Assembly (NCBI GenBank): GCA_041487355.1 | Contig: JBGPND010000007.1 | Location: 1 to 60,867, forward strand | Length of the DNA stretch: 60,867 nt | Source of the DNA: JAMXLO01 sp041487355 | Lineage (GTDB): Bacteria > Pseudomonadota > Alphaproteobacteria > Acetobacterales > Acetobacteraceae | Direction of reading: 5' to 3' | Part shown: positions 1 through 8,177 of the stretch, in pieces | How positions within the stretch are numbered: the stretch's first letter is position 1 | Layout: each line of letters starts with the position of its first letter | The notes under the pieces: generated by a model | Seen by the model: the letters and a program-made list of their open reading frames with translations, nothing else | What the model was told of the DNA's origin: nothing | Databases searched by the model: none | Made by a program: the position numbers and the translations under genes

Positions 1-60
1 CGTGGCATGATCGCTTTGGATGGTGGTCTCGCAGGCGCGAGGTTGGTCGGTGTTCGCCAT
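1..60 (-). CDS. N-terminus of an unidentified gene running off the left edge
   Basis: The reverse strand has an ATG at 60 and an open frame to position 1, starting MANTDQPRACETTIQ and still open at the edge. A strong Shine-Dalgarno (AAGGGAGG, on the complement just right of the start) lies six bases before the ATG, which supports a real start. Only 20 residues are visible, too few to assign a family. A cupin-type protein is possible but is a guess. Confidence 0.5.
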   Translation of the reverse strand, partial: MANTDQPRACETTIQSDHAT

Positions 61-131
61 CGGTTGCCTCCCTTGCAAGGTGGAAAGGCAACTCAATCCG
101 CTTCCGCGTCAGGCCGCCATCCACACCTGCA

Positions 132-200
132 TAGGGTCTTGACTCGGCCATCCACCCACAGTCGGTGCATAGATGGCCGGGTCAAGCCCGGCCATGACGG
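132..200. repeat. Palindromic repeat, family C (GGCCGGGTCAAGCCCGGCC type)
   Basis: Two inverted arms, about 132-153 and 171-200. The right arm itself contains a perfect 9-bp stem (ATGGCCGGG, loop TCAAG, CCCGGCCAT). It lies just downstream of the TRAP operon on the minus strand and could act as its terminator. A second full copy lies at 19016-19087. Confidence 0.75.
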
Positions 201-206
201 CTAACT

Positions 207-1499
207 TCAGTTCATATGTGCTGGCAGCCACAAGGCCAGTTGCGGGAAGGCCGTCAGCAGGAACAGCAGGACGAACATGATGATGTGGAATGGGATCGTG
301 CCCATCACCACATCGCCGAGCTCGCCGTCCCAGATGCTCTGGATGACGAACAGGTTGATGCCGATCGGCGGCGAGATCTGACCGAGCTCCACATACATCA
401 CCAGTATGACGCCGAACCAGATCGGATCGATGCCGTATTTCGCCAGCACCGGATACAGCAACGGCACGGTGATCACGATCATGCCGATGCTTTCGACCAG
501 GCAGCCCAGCACCGTATACAGCACGAACAACGCGGCGAAGAACTGGAAGTGGCTGAGGTTGAGGCCGACCAGCCAGGCGGTGACGGTCTCGCCGACGCCG
601 GCCACGCCGATCGCATAGGCGTAGATATACGCTGCGTAGATGATAAACAGCAGGTTGCCGACGATCTGCACCGTGCGGTGCAAGGCACCCACGAATTGCC
701 GCCAGGTCAGCTCGCCCCAGGACAGGCAGAGCAGCAGCGCGAACAGGCAGCCGCCCGAGGCCGCCTCGGTCGGTGTGGCAACGCCGGCATAGATGCTGCC
801 CATGATGCCGCTGATCAGCAGCGCGAACGGCACGATGTCGGCAAGCGCCAGCAACACGCTCCCCGCCGTGCCTTCGGTCTCGCGTGGCACCACACCGCCC
901 CACAGCGAGCGCACGCCGATATACAGCATGAACATGCAAGTCAGCATCAGGCCGGGAATCACGCCCGCCATGAACAGTTTCGCGACCGAGGTCTCGGTGA
1001 ACGAGCCGTAGATGATCATTGCGATGCTGGGCGGCAGCAGGATGCCGAGCGTGCCGCCCGCGGCCAGCGATCCGGCCGACAGCCTCCGGTCGTAGTTGCG
1101 CTGCACGAGCTGCGGCAACGCCACGCCGCCGATCGAAGCCGCGGTGGCGACAGACGAACCGCTGATCGAGGCGAACAGGGCGCAGCCGACGATGTTGGTC
1201 TGCAACAGGCCGCCCGGCAGACGCGACACCACCTTCGCGAGGCCGCGGTATATCCGGAACGACAGCCCGCTGCGCTGCATCAGCTCGGCCATCAGCACGA
1301 ACAACGGAATGGCCGTCAGGGTGAAGCTGTTCATGCTCCCCCAGGTGATCAGCCCGATCCCCTTCAGCGCGGTCATTCCGTTCTGCAGCAGCAGATAGAC
1401 CACGCCCGGCACCGCGATGGCGAATGGCACCGCCATGCCCGCCGCCAGCAGCAGCAGGAACAGCCCGAACGAGCCGATCAGCGCCAGTGCAACGCTCAT
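207..1499 (-). CDS. dctM: TRAP transporter large permease (DctM family)
   Basis: The 430-residue protein is almost wholly hydrophobic, with about 12 predicted membrane segments, and has the usual length and glycine/proline-rich pattern of TRAP-T large permeases (for example the GGTLGILLPPSI stretch near residue 150). It forms the inner-membrane channel that takes up a substrate, normally a carboxylate, using a sodium or proton gradient. It is the last gene of an operon: its ATG lies three bases after the stop of the small permease. The substrate cannot be read from the permease; neighbouring flavoprotein and hydrolase genes suggest an organic acid or its precursor. Confidence 0.93.
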   Translation of the reverse strand: MSVALALIGSFGLFLLLLAAGMAVPFAIAVPGVVYLLLQNGMTALKGIGLITWGSMNSFTLTAIPLFVLMAELMQRSGLSFRIYRGLAKVVSRLPGGLLQTNIVGCALFASISGSSVATAASIGGVALPQLVQRNYDRRLSAGSLAAGGTLGILLPPSIAMIIYGSFTETSVAKLFMAGVIPGLMLTCMFMLYIGVRSLWGGVVPRETEGTAGSVLLALADIVPFALLISGIMGSIYAGVATPTEAASGGCLFALLLCLSWGELTWRQFVGALHRTVQIVGNLLFIIYAAYIYAYAIGVAGVGETVTAWLVGLNLSHFQFFAALFVLYTVLGCLVESIGMIVITVPLLYPVLAKYGIDPIWFGVILVMYVELGQISPPIGINLFVIQSIWDGELGDVVMGTIPFHIIMFVLLFLLTAFPQLALWLPAHMN

Positions 1500-1502
1500 C
1501 GC

Positions 1503-2054
1503 TCAGCCCCTCGCGGCGCGGCAGCGCCGGAAATTCAACGCGGCTGACCGAAGCAGCGAGATCGTCACCGCCACCGTGCCGATCGGCATCAGCGTCTGCG
1601 GAATCCATAGCGGCGTGGCGAGCAGCGTCGGCGCCACGTCGCCCGAGTGCCAGGACTGCAGAACGTAGCGCGTCAGTTGCCAGATCAGCACGCCGCAGAA
1701 CGCAAGCGACAGCAGGTCGAACAGCAGATGCGAGATGGCCCGTATCCGCGGCGGCAGCCTGGTCTGGATGAACTGCACGTGGTGGTAGGAGCGGTACACC
1801 TGGCAGACCGGCAGGCTGAGGAACGTGATGCCGATGATGATGTAGCCGCCCAGCTCCTCGGACATTTCGTAGGAGAAGTTGAACAGGTTGCGCGTGACGA
1901 TTTCGAGGATGACGACGAACGCCATCACGCCGATGGCGATCCCGCAGATCACCATGCAGACACGCTCCATCAGCGAGGGGACTGGGTGGAATGCGTCCTC
2001 CGTCTCCTCGCCGGCGAATTCGGCGTCGTGCAGCTTCTTCGGTGTGACGCTCAT
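1503..2054 (-). CDS. dctQ: TRAP transporter small permease (DctQ family)
   Basis: The 183-residue protein has four hydrophobic segments (about residues 30-55, 65-85, 105-130 and 140-165), typical of the DctQ subunit that pairs with DctM. An acidic, non-membrane N-terminus of about 25 residues precedes the first helix. Its start overlaps the stop of the binding-protein gene by four bases (ATGA), so the two are probably translationally coupled. Gene order binding protein, small permease, large permease is the standard TRAP arrangement. Confidence 0.9.
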   Translation of the reverse strand: MSVTPKKLHDAEFAGEETEDAFHPVPSLMERVCMVICGIAIGVMAFVVILEIVTRNLFNFSYEMSEELGGYIIIGITFLSLPVCQVYRSYHHVQFIQTRLPPRIRAISHLLFDLLSLAFCGVLIWQLTRYVLQSWHSGDVAPTLLATPLWIPQTLMPIGTVAVTISLLRSAALNFRRCRAARG

Positions 2055-3034
2055 CGCCCCACCGCGGCGCGGATCTTGCCCAATACCTCGATCGCCTCCG
2101 GGCCATGCGCCTTCGCCCAGTCATCCCAGTAGGGCCGCAGCTTTTCTGTCGCCAGCTTGATGTCGTCGGCCGATGCCGGCGTGACGGTCATGCCCTCGCG
2201 GCCCCACTGCGCGGTCAGATCGTCTTCCTGGCGGTTCATGTCGCCGATCGCCCAGGCAGCGGCCTCGGTGGCCGCATCCTTGACGATCTTCTGCGTCGCG
2301 GGCGGCAGCTTCGTGAAGGCCTCCTGGTTCACGATCACAGTGGAATTCACGTAGGACGTCGGAAACCCGTAGCGATACTTCAGCAGATCGTGCCAGGTGA
2401 CGCCGCCGCCGGAACTCGCCGTCAACGCGCCATCCACCAGCCCTCGATCCAGCGAAGCGGCAACATCGGGCGTTCCGATCGTCAGCGGAACGCCGCCGAA
2501 CCGGCGGATGAACTCGCCCTGCTCCACCGACGTGACGCGCAGCTTCAGGCCCTTGATGTCGGCGAGCGAGGTGATCTTCTTGCGGCCCCAGAGCACCTGG
2601 AACGGATAGGAATACTGGCTGAGCACGACGATGCCCTTCTTGCCGTAGTCCTGCTCGAGATACGGGCGCAGGATGTCCATCGCCTTCACCAGCTCGGCAT
2701 CGCTCTGCACCAGCATCGGCAGCCGCAGGATCGCACTGATCGGAACGTTGCCGGTGGAGAAACCGTCGTCGCCCATCTGCACGACGCTGTCGGCCACCGC
2801 GGCGGTGATGTTGGTCGCGTTGATCGGCAGACTGCCACCGAGATGCAGATTGATCTGCAACTCGCCATTCGTCTGCTGCTTCACGCTGTCGATCAGCCGG
2901 ATCACCCCCTTCACGGCGGCGACCGTGGCGACCGGATTGTAGACGTAGCATTCCCAGGTGGTGGCAGCCGATGCAGCCTGCGCCGCGAGCAAGAGCAAGG
3001 CCGCGCCGACCGCGCGGATCAGCATGCGTGTCAC
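2051..3034 (-). CDS. dctP: TRAP transporter substrate-binding protein (DctP family)
   Basis: The 327-residue protein begins with a signal peptide (about residues 1-23, hydrophobic core LLLLAAQAASA) and then shows the DctP fold. The conserved arginine region LKLRVTS near residue 165 usually forms a salt bridge with a substrate carboxylate. It would capture ligand in the periplasm and deliver it to the DctQM permease encoded next. The start is taken as GTG at 3034 because an AAAGGGGAA ribosome site lies at good spacing; an ATG three codons later is the alternative. It lies 49 bases after the flavoprotein gene on the same strand, probably in one transcript. Confidence 0.9.
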   Translation of the reverse strand: MTRMLIRAVGAALLLLAAQAASAATTWECYVYNPVATVAAVKGVIRLIDSVKQQTNGELQINLHLGGSLPINATNITAAVADSVVQMGDDGFSTGNVPISAILRLPMLVQSDAELVKAMDILRPYLEQDYGKKGIVVLSQYSYPFQVLWGRKKITSLADIKGLKLRVTSVEQGEFIRRFGGVPLTIGTPDVAASLDRGLVDGALTASSGGGVTWHDLLKYRYGFPTSYVNSTVIVNQEAFTKLPPATQKIVKDAATEAAAWAIGDMNRQEDDLTAQWGREGMTVTPASADDIKLATEKLRPYWDDWAKAHGPEAIEVLGKIRAAVGR

Positions 3035-3083
3035 GTACGTTTCCCCTTTGTCATTGTCAGCGGAAGTTCTGCGCTCCGTCGGC

Positions 3084-4274
3084 TCACACCCAGCGCAGGC
3101 TGGGCTGGCTGCCGAGCAGATGCTGGCCGATCGTCTCGAAATGCGATCGGCGGCCCTGCACCTGCTGCGTCACCGTGTTCACGTCGCGGAAGCGCCGCTC
3201 GAACGGGTTGGCATCGAATATCGCGGTGGCGCCCGCCTCGTGATAGGCGACGTCCACCACCTCCTTCGCCTGATGGATCGCATAGGTCGAAGCCTGGCGG
3301 ATCTTCATGCGGTGATCCGTCGGCACTTCGCCCGTCAGCTTCACCGCTTCCTGCGCGTCGCGCAGCACGGCGATCAGCCAGGTGCGCGCGGCATTCAGCT
3401 TGGCATCCGCGATCCCGATGGCGGACTGGATCACCGCGCTGTCGCGCAACGATGTCTGGGTGAGGGCAGGGGTCTTCTCGCTGGCGAGTGCGATGAACGC
3501 ATCCAGCGTCGCGCGTCCGACGCCGAGTGCGACCGCGGCGAAGCCCGACGCGTAGATCTGCATCGCGGCGAAGCGGTAGATCAGGCCAGGCTCGCGGCGT
3601 TCCTCCGGCCGGTCGCGCGTGAGCGTGTGAGCATCGTCGACGAACAGGTCCTGCACCGAATACGTATCGCTGCCGGTGCCGCGCAGTCCCACCACCTGCC
3701 AGACATCCTTGATCGCGGCGATCTCGCGGCGGAACAGCATGGTGCGTTCCCACGGCCTACCGTCTGGCGTGCGCTGCGGCGTGCCGTCGGCCTCGACGCA
3801 CGGGCAATGCGCGCCGAGCCAGGTGGCGTGGCGGCTGCCGCTGGCAAACGCCCAGGTGCCGGTGATGCGCCAGCCACCATCGACGCGGATCGCCTTCGCG
3901 CCGGGACCCTGGCCCCACGCCAGCACGTCGCGTTCGCCGCCGAACACTTCGCGGGCGACCTCCGGTGCAAGGTAGCCAGCCGACATCGAGCATCCGGAGC
4001 CCTGGTTCATGCACCAGGCCACCGAAGCGTCGCCGCTGGCGATTGCCTCCACGCACTGGATGTAGGTCGCGGGATCGAGTTCGGCGCCGCCGATCGAGCG
4101 TGGCACGAGCAGACGGAACATGCCGGCCGCGTGCATTGCGTCCAGCACGTCTTGCGGCAATTCGCGCGCCACATCGATGCGTGGCGCGGCTGCGGTCAGC
4201 AGTGGCGCGAGCTTGCGGGCCCGGGCGATGTAATCGATCGCAACGTCCGGCCGCCCGGCCTCATGCACATCCAT
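3084..4274 (-). CDS. Acyl-CoA-dehydrogenase-fold flavoprotein (possible two-component monooxygenase)
   Basis: The 396-residue protein has the acyl-CoA dehydrogenase fold: helical N-domain, central beta domain with GSRHATWLGA near residue 160, and helical C-domain. The C-terminal region FRDVNTVTQQVQGRRSHFE resembles the HsaA/DszC-type branch, whose members are FMN/FAD-dependent oxygenases, more than true CoA-ester dehydrogenases. I infer an oxygenase or dehydrogenase acting on the TRAP substrate. It is the first gene of the TRAP operon and is divergent from pcm. No flavin reductase partner is visible nearby. Family membership is firm; the reaction is not. Confidence 0.8.
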   Translation of the reverse strand: MDVHEAGRPDVAIDYIARARKLAPLLTAAAPRIDVARELPQDVLDAMHAAGMFRLLVPRSIGGAELDPATYIQCVEAIASGDASVAWCMNQGSGCSMSAGYLAPEVAREVFGGERDVLAWGQGPGAKAIRVDGGWRITGTWAFASGSRHATWLGAHCPCVEADGTPQRTPDGRPWERTMLFRREIAAIKDVWQVVGLRGTGSDTYSVQDLFVDDAHTLTRDRPEERREPGLIYRFAAMQIYASGFAAVALGVGRATLDAFIALASEKTPALTQTSLRDSAVIQSAIGIADAKLNAARTWLIAVLRDAQEAVKLTGEVPTDHRMKIRQASTYAIHQAKEVVDVAYHEAGATAIFDANPFERRFRDVNTVTQQVQGRRSHFETIGQHLLGSQPSLRWV

Positions 4275-4383
4275 CGGATCGTTCCTCTGATCGTTCTGCC
4301 TCGAACGCTATACCCCCGCCCGCTGGGTACGCAAAACGGGGCGGATGGAACCGTGGCGTGCCTGGGCGGTATAAGACCTCGGT

Positions 4384-5034
4384 ATGGACGAGCGTGCCGC
4401 ACTGCTGGCCGAGATCGATGCGGAGATGCGGGAGACCGCGCGCTGGACGGGGCGCACGCGACTTTCTCCCCGCGTGGCGGCCGCGCTCGCCAAGGTGCGG
4501 CGCGCGGCATTTGTGCCGCCACGCTCGGCGGACGCGGCCTACGCCAACACGCCGCTGCCGATCGGTCGCGGCCAGACCATCTCGCAGCCCTTCATCGTCG
4601 CGCTGATGACCGAGCTGCTCGACCTGGAACCAGACGACGGCGTGCTGGAGATTGGCACCGGCTCCGGCTATCAGGCGGCGGTGCTCGCCGAGGTGGCGGG
4701 CAAGGTCTGCTCCATCGAGGTGATCCCGGAACTGGCCCGAAGTGCCGCCGCCGCGCTGGCGAGCGAGGGCTACACGAATGTCATGCTGCGCACCGGAGAT
4801 GGCGGGCTCGGTTGGCCGGAGCAGGCGCCGTTCGACGCGATCATCGTGACAGCCGCGGCGCCGGATATTCCGCCGGCGCTGCTCGAGCAGCTTCGTCCAG
4901 GCGGCCGGATGGTGATACCGGTAGGCCCGCATCATGGCGATCAGGAGCTGGTACTGCTCACCAGGAACGCAGCGGGCGAGGTGACGCGGCGCAACGTCCT
5001 TCCGGTGGCTTTCGTGCCGCTGACCGGCGGTTGA
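4384..5034 (+). CDS. pcm: Protein-L-isoaspartate O-methyltransferase
   Basis: The 216-residue protein has the SAM-binding motif I VLEIGTGSGYQAA near residue 83 and the post-I region SIEVIPELA, both characteristic of PCMT. The family repairs isoaspartyl residues in aged proteins by carboxyl methylation. The N-terminal segment ARWTGRTRLSPRV and the region FVPPRSADAAYANTPLPIG (residue 40 onward) also match. No clear Shine-Dalgarno precedes the ATG at 4384. It sits alone between a divergent flavoprotein gene and the LLM gene 62 bases downstream, so it may be a bystander in the catabolic cluster. Confidence 0.9.
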   Translation: MDERAALLAEIDAEMRETARWTGRTRLSPRVAAALAKVRRAAFVPPRSADAAYANTPLPIGRGQTISQPFIVALMTELLDLEPDDGVLEIGTGSGYQAAVLAEVAGKVCSIEVIPELARSAAAALASEGYTNVMLRTGDGGLGWPEQAPFDAIIVTAAAPDIPPALLEQLRPGGRMVIPVGPHHGDQELVLLTRNAAGEVTRRNVLPVAFVPLTGG

Positions 5035-5096
5035 CTTACTCATGGGACGAATTGAATACTAGCGAGTAGTAACGCGGATCAAGCGGAGAAAGCGCG

Positions 5097-6377
5097 ATGA
5101 AGCTGATGTGGTTCCACCTGATGCCCTACACGGAGCTGCCGGACGATTTCCGCGACAAGAATCCGTCCGTTTGGGTGGACATCCACTCCTCGCTGTTCGA
5201 TCCGAAGCGCGCTCACCTGATGTACAACGACTTCATGGATGAGCTGGAGTACGCGGCGCAGTGCGGCTTCGACGCGATCTGCGTGAACGAGCATCACTCC
5301 AACGGCTACGGGCTGATGCCGTCGCCCAATCTGATCGCGTCATCCCTGGCGCGTCGCACCACCGATACGGCGATCTGCGTGATGGGCAACTCGCTTGCGC
5401 TGTATAATCCGCCTACCCGTGTCGCCGAAGAGTTCGCGATGATCGACTGCATTTCCGGCGGTCGGCTGATCGCCGGCTTCCCGGTCGGCACGCCGATGGA
5501 CACGTGCTATGCCTACGGCCAGAACCCGTCGCTGCTGCGTCAGCGCTATCTGGAAGCGCACGACCTGGTGATGCGGGCGTGGCAGGAGCAGGACACGTTC
5601 GCGTTCAACGGGCGATTCAACCAGCAGCGCTACGTGAACATCTGGCCGCGCCCGGTGCAGCGTCCGCATCCGCCGGTGTGGATTCCCGGTGGCGGCTCGA
5701 TCGAAACCTGGCAGTGGTGCGCCGAGATGGACTACGTCTACTGCTATCTCAGCTACTACGGCTACAAGGCCGGCCAGGCGACGATGGAAGGTTTCTGGAA
5801 CGAAATGGCGCGGCTCGGCAAGGACCGCAATCCGTATCGCGCCGGCTTCCTGCAGTTCGTCGGCGTCGGCGAGAGCCGCCAGCACGCCTTCGACCTCTAC
5901 GCCGAAGCCGCCGAGTATTTCTATGGCCGCTGCCTGCATGTCGATCCGCGCTGGGCGGTGCCACCGGGCTATACCAGCGAGGGCAGCCAGCGCGCTGGCA
6001 TCGAAAGCCAGGTGAAGAAGGCGGCCGACGCCAATGTGCGTGGCAAGTCCACCGGCGAGCGCTTCGCCTCGGTTGCGCGCGAGATGGACGCCATCGTCGA
6101 CCAGGGCTATGTCATCGTCGGCTCGCCGGACGAGGTGGCGGAGCAGTTGCGCGAGGTCGCGACCAACCTCAATGTCGGCCACCTGATGCTGCTTCTGCAA
6201 TTCGGCAACATGAGCAAGGATCTCACCCGCTACAACACGAAACTGTTCGCCGAGCAGGTGATGCCGAAGCTGAAAGGACATTTCGCCGGTTGGGAGGATC
6301 GCTGGTGGCCGCAGCCGATGGCAGCGGCGCAGCGCGCGGAAATCCCAGCCTTCATGCCGAAACTGGCAGCCGAATAA
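5097..6377 (+). CDS. LLM-class flavin-dependent oxidoreductase
   Basis: The 426-residue protein is a luciferase-like monooxygenase family member: CVNEHHSNGYGLMPSPNLIA near residue 66 is the conserved strand and flavin-contact region, and the frame continues as a TIM-barrel-like sequence to residue about 390. A tryptophan-rich tail (EDRWWPQP) follows. Such enzymes oxidise small organics with reduced FMN or F420; the substrate is unknown. GGAG lies 11 bases before the ATG. It is followed by two alpha/beta hydrolase genes with gaps of 12 and 10 bases, so an oxygenation-then-hydrolysis route is plausible. Confidence 0.88.
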   Translation: MKLMWFHLMPYTELPDDFRDKNPSVWVDIHSSLFDPKRAHLMYNDFMDELEYAAQCGFDAICVNEHHSNGYGLMPSPNLIASSLARRTTDTAICVMGNSLALYNPPTRVAEEFAMIDCISGGRLIAGFPVGTPMDTCYAYGQNPSLLRQRYLEAHDLVMRAWQEQDTFAFNGRFNQQRYVNIWPRPVQRPHPPVWIPGGGSIETWQWCAEMDYVYCYLSYYGYKAGQATMEGFWNEMARLGKDRNPYRAGFLQFVGVGESRQHAFDLYAEAAEYFYGRCLHVDPRWAVPPGYTSEGSQRAGIESQVKKAADANVRGKSTGERFASVAREMDAIVDQGYVIVGSPDEVAEQLREVATNLNVGHLMLLLQFGNMSKDLTRYNTKLFAEQVMPKLKGHFAGWEDRWWPQPMAAAQRAEIPAFMPKLAAE

Positions 6378-6389
6378 GTGGAGCGTGCC

Positions 6390-7172
6390 GTGAGCGAACC
6401 CGAGACGTTGACCGTGGATGTCAACGGCTTTGCCACCCGTGTCTGGCGCAAGGGCAGCGGACCGAAGCTGGGCTTTCTTGCCGGTTTCGGCGGACTGCCG
6501 CGCTGGGTGCCATTCCTCGACGAACTGGCGAAGAGCCGCACGGTGATCGTGCCGTCGCTGCCCGGCTTCCCCGGCGGCGATCGCGGACATTCCGTGCTCG
6601 ATACGCATCTCGACTGGCTGCTCGCGGTGCGCGATCTGCTGACGAAGTCGGAGCTGGATGGCGCCGATCTGGCCGCCAGCTCGGTCGGTGCATCGCTGGT
6701 CGCGGAGATGGCGGCGTTGTGGCCCACAAGCGTGCGGCGTCTGGCGTTGATCGCGCCGTTCGGCCTGTTCGATGAGGCTGATCCGCCGACCGATCCGTGG
6801 GCGCAGCGTGGCGATGCGGTGCCAGGCCTGCTGTGCGCCGATCCGGAAATCTGGAAGGCGCTGAAGGCGGTGCCCGAAGGTGCCAATTCGATCGAATGGC
6901 CGATCGAACAGACCCGCGCCAACGAGGCGGCCGCGCGCATCTTCTGGCCGCTCGGCAACACCAAGCTGGAGAAGCGGCTGAAGCTGATCAACGCACCGAC
7001 GCTGCTGATCTGGGGCGAGCAGGACCGGATCATACCGCGCAGCTATGCCGACCGTTTCGCCAAGGGCCTCTCCGGGCGGTCGGAGACCAGGGTGATCGCC
7101 GGCGCGGGCCATCTTGCGGAGCTCGACAAGCCCGGCGAGGTTGCCGCTGCCATTGTCGGCTGGACCAACTGA
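6390..7172 (+). CDS. Alpha/beta hydrolase
   Basis: A 260-residue alpha/beta hydrolase. The nucleophile elbow is ASSVG (alanine in place of the first glycine) within LAASSVGASLV. The acid is probably Asp in GEQDRIIP and the histidine lies in GAGHLAEL. I chose GTG at 6390 because TGGAG stands at proper spacing before it; a GTG at 6378 would leave no ribosome site. The architecture resembles meta-cleavage-product and ester hydrolases. It is the middle gene of the LLM-hydrolase-hydrolase operon and is followed after 10 bases by a hormone-sensitive-lipase-type hydrolase. Confidence 0.85.
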   Translation: MSEPETLTVDVNGFATRVWRKGSGPKLGFLAGFGGLPRWVPFLDELAKSRTVIVPSLPGFPGGDRGHSVLDTHLDWLLAVRDLLTKSELDGADLAASSVGASLVAEMAALWPTSVRRLALIAPFGLFDEADPPTDPWAQRGDAVPGLLCADPEIWKALKAVPEGANSIEWPIEQTRANEAAARIFWPLGNTKLEKRLKLINAPTLLIWGEQDRIIPRSYADRFAKGLSGRSETRVIAGAGHLAELDKPGEVAAAIVGWTN

Positions 7173-7182
7173 GGAGCCAAGC

Positions 7183-8130
7183 ATGCCGCTCGATCCAGAC
7201 GCCGAGACCCTGCTTGCTATGATGCGCGCGGCGGGGCGTCCGCCGATGGAGACGCTCACGCCGGACGAGGCGCGGCAGGCTTTCAAGGCTGGCCGTGCCG
7301 TGGTGCAGCCCGATCCGCAGGACGTCGCCGAGGTGCACGATCTGTCGTGTCCCGGCCCGCATGGCGATATTCCGCTGCGTGCCTATCGCCCGATCGGCAC
7401 GAAGGCGGATGAAGTGCTGCCGGCACTGGTGTACTTCCACGGCGGTGGCTGGCTGCTCGGCGACCTCGATTCGCACGATGTGGCCTGCCGCCACTACGCC
7501 AACGCCGCGCGTTGCCGCGTGGTGTCGGTCGATTACCGCATGGCCCCCGAATACAAATTCCCCGCCGCGGTGGATGATTGTGCGGCCGCGACCGGCTGGG
7601 TGATTGCCCAGTCTGACGCGCTCGGGATCGATCGCAAGCGCGTGGCGGTGGGTGGCGATTCGGCCGGCGGCAATCTCGCGGCGGTCATGGCGCTGATGGC
7701 GCGCGACGGCGATTTGCCGCCGCTGGCTTTCCAGTTGCTGGTGTATCCCGTGACCGACATGGCGATGACGCACGAATCCTATCAGCGCATCACCGAGGGC
7801 GTGCCGCTGACGGCGAAGACCATGGACTGGTTCATCGACCACTATCTGCATGGTCCGAAAGACCGCAGGGACTGGCGTGCCTCACCATTGCGCGCGGCCG
7901 ATCTGTCCGGCACGGCGTCTGCGCTGGTGCTGACCGCGAGCTATGATCCGCTGTGCGACGAAGGCGTTGCCTACGCGGAACGGCTGGAGCGGGAGGGCGT
8001 GCGCGTGATGCATCTGCACTTTTCCGACCAGCACCACGGCTTCGTCGGCCAGGGCAGGATCATCCGCGCCGGCGGCATGGCGCTGGACATGATGTCAGCC
8101 GCGCTGAAGAAGGCGTTGTGGCCAGCCTAG
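7183..8130 (+). CDS. Alpha/beta hydrolase of the hormone-sensitive-lipase family
   Basis: A 315-residue esterase. The HGGGW oxyanion motif lies near residue 86 and the nucleophile motif GGDSAGGNLA near residue 156. The acid is Asp in TASYDPLCDEG and the histidine is in QHHGFVG. The start at 7183 is preceded by GAGGAG at good spacing. Family IV esterases hydrolyse short-chain or aryl esters and lactones in the cytoplasm. It probably shares a transcript with the LLM oxidoreductase, so it could open an ester or lactone made by that enzyme (inference). Confidence 0.9.
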   Translation: MPLDPDAETLLAMMRAAGRPPMETLTPDEARQAFKAGRAVVQPDPQDVAEVHDLSCPGPHGDIPLRAYRPIGTKADEVLPALVYFHGGGWLLGDLDSHDVACRHYANAARCRVVSVDYRMAPEYKFPAAVDDCAAATGWVIAQSDALGIDRKRVAVGGDSAGGNLAAVMALMARDGDLPPLAFQLLVYPVTDMAMTHESYQRITEGVPLTAKTMDWFIDHYLHGPKDRRDWRASPLRAADLSGTASALVLTASYDPLCDEGVAYAERLEREGVRVMHLHFSDQHHGFVGQGRIIRAGGMALDMMSAALKKALWPA

Positions 8131-8177
8131 GGCTGGGACTCGTAACCAGTCGCTGAGGGCGACGGCGATGCGGCACA

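Noticed and set aside
109..2124. 671-residue antisense-frame ORF over the TRAP genes
   Set aside because: Arg/His-rich, no domain, overlaps clear dctM and dctQ in another frame; a product of high GC.
5340..7286. 648-residue minus-strand ORF opposite the LLM and hydrolase genes
   Set aside because: His/Arg/Gln-rich shadow without recognisable domain; the plus-strand genes are well supported.
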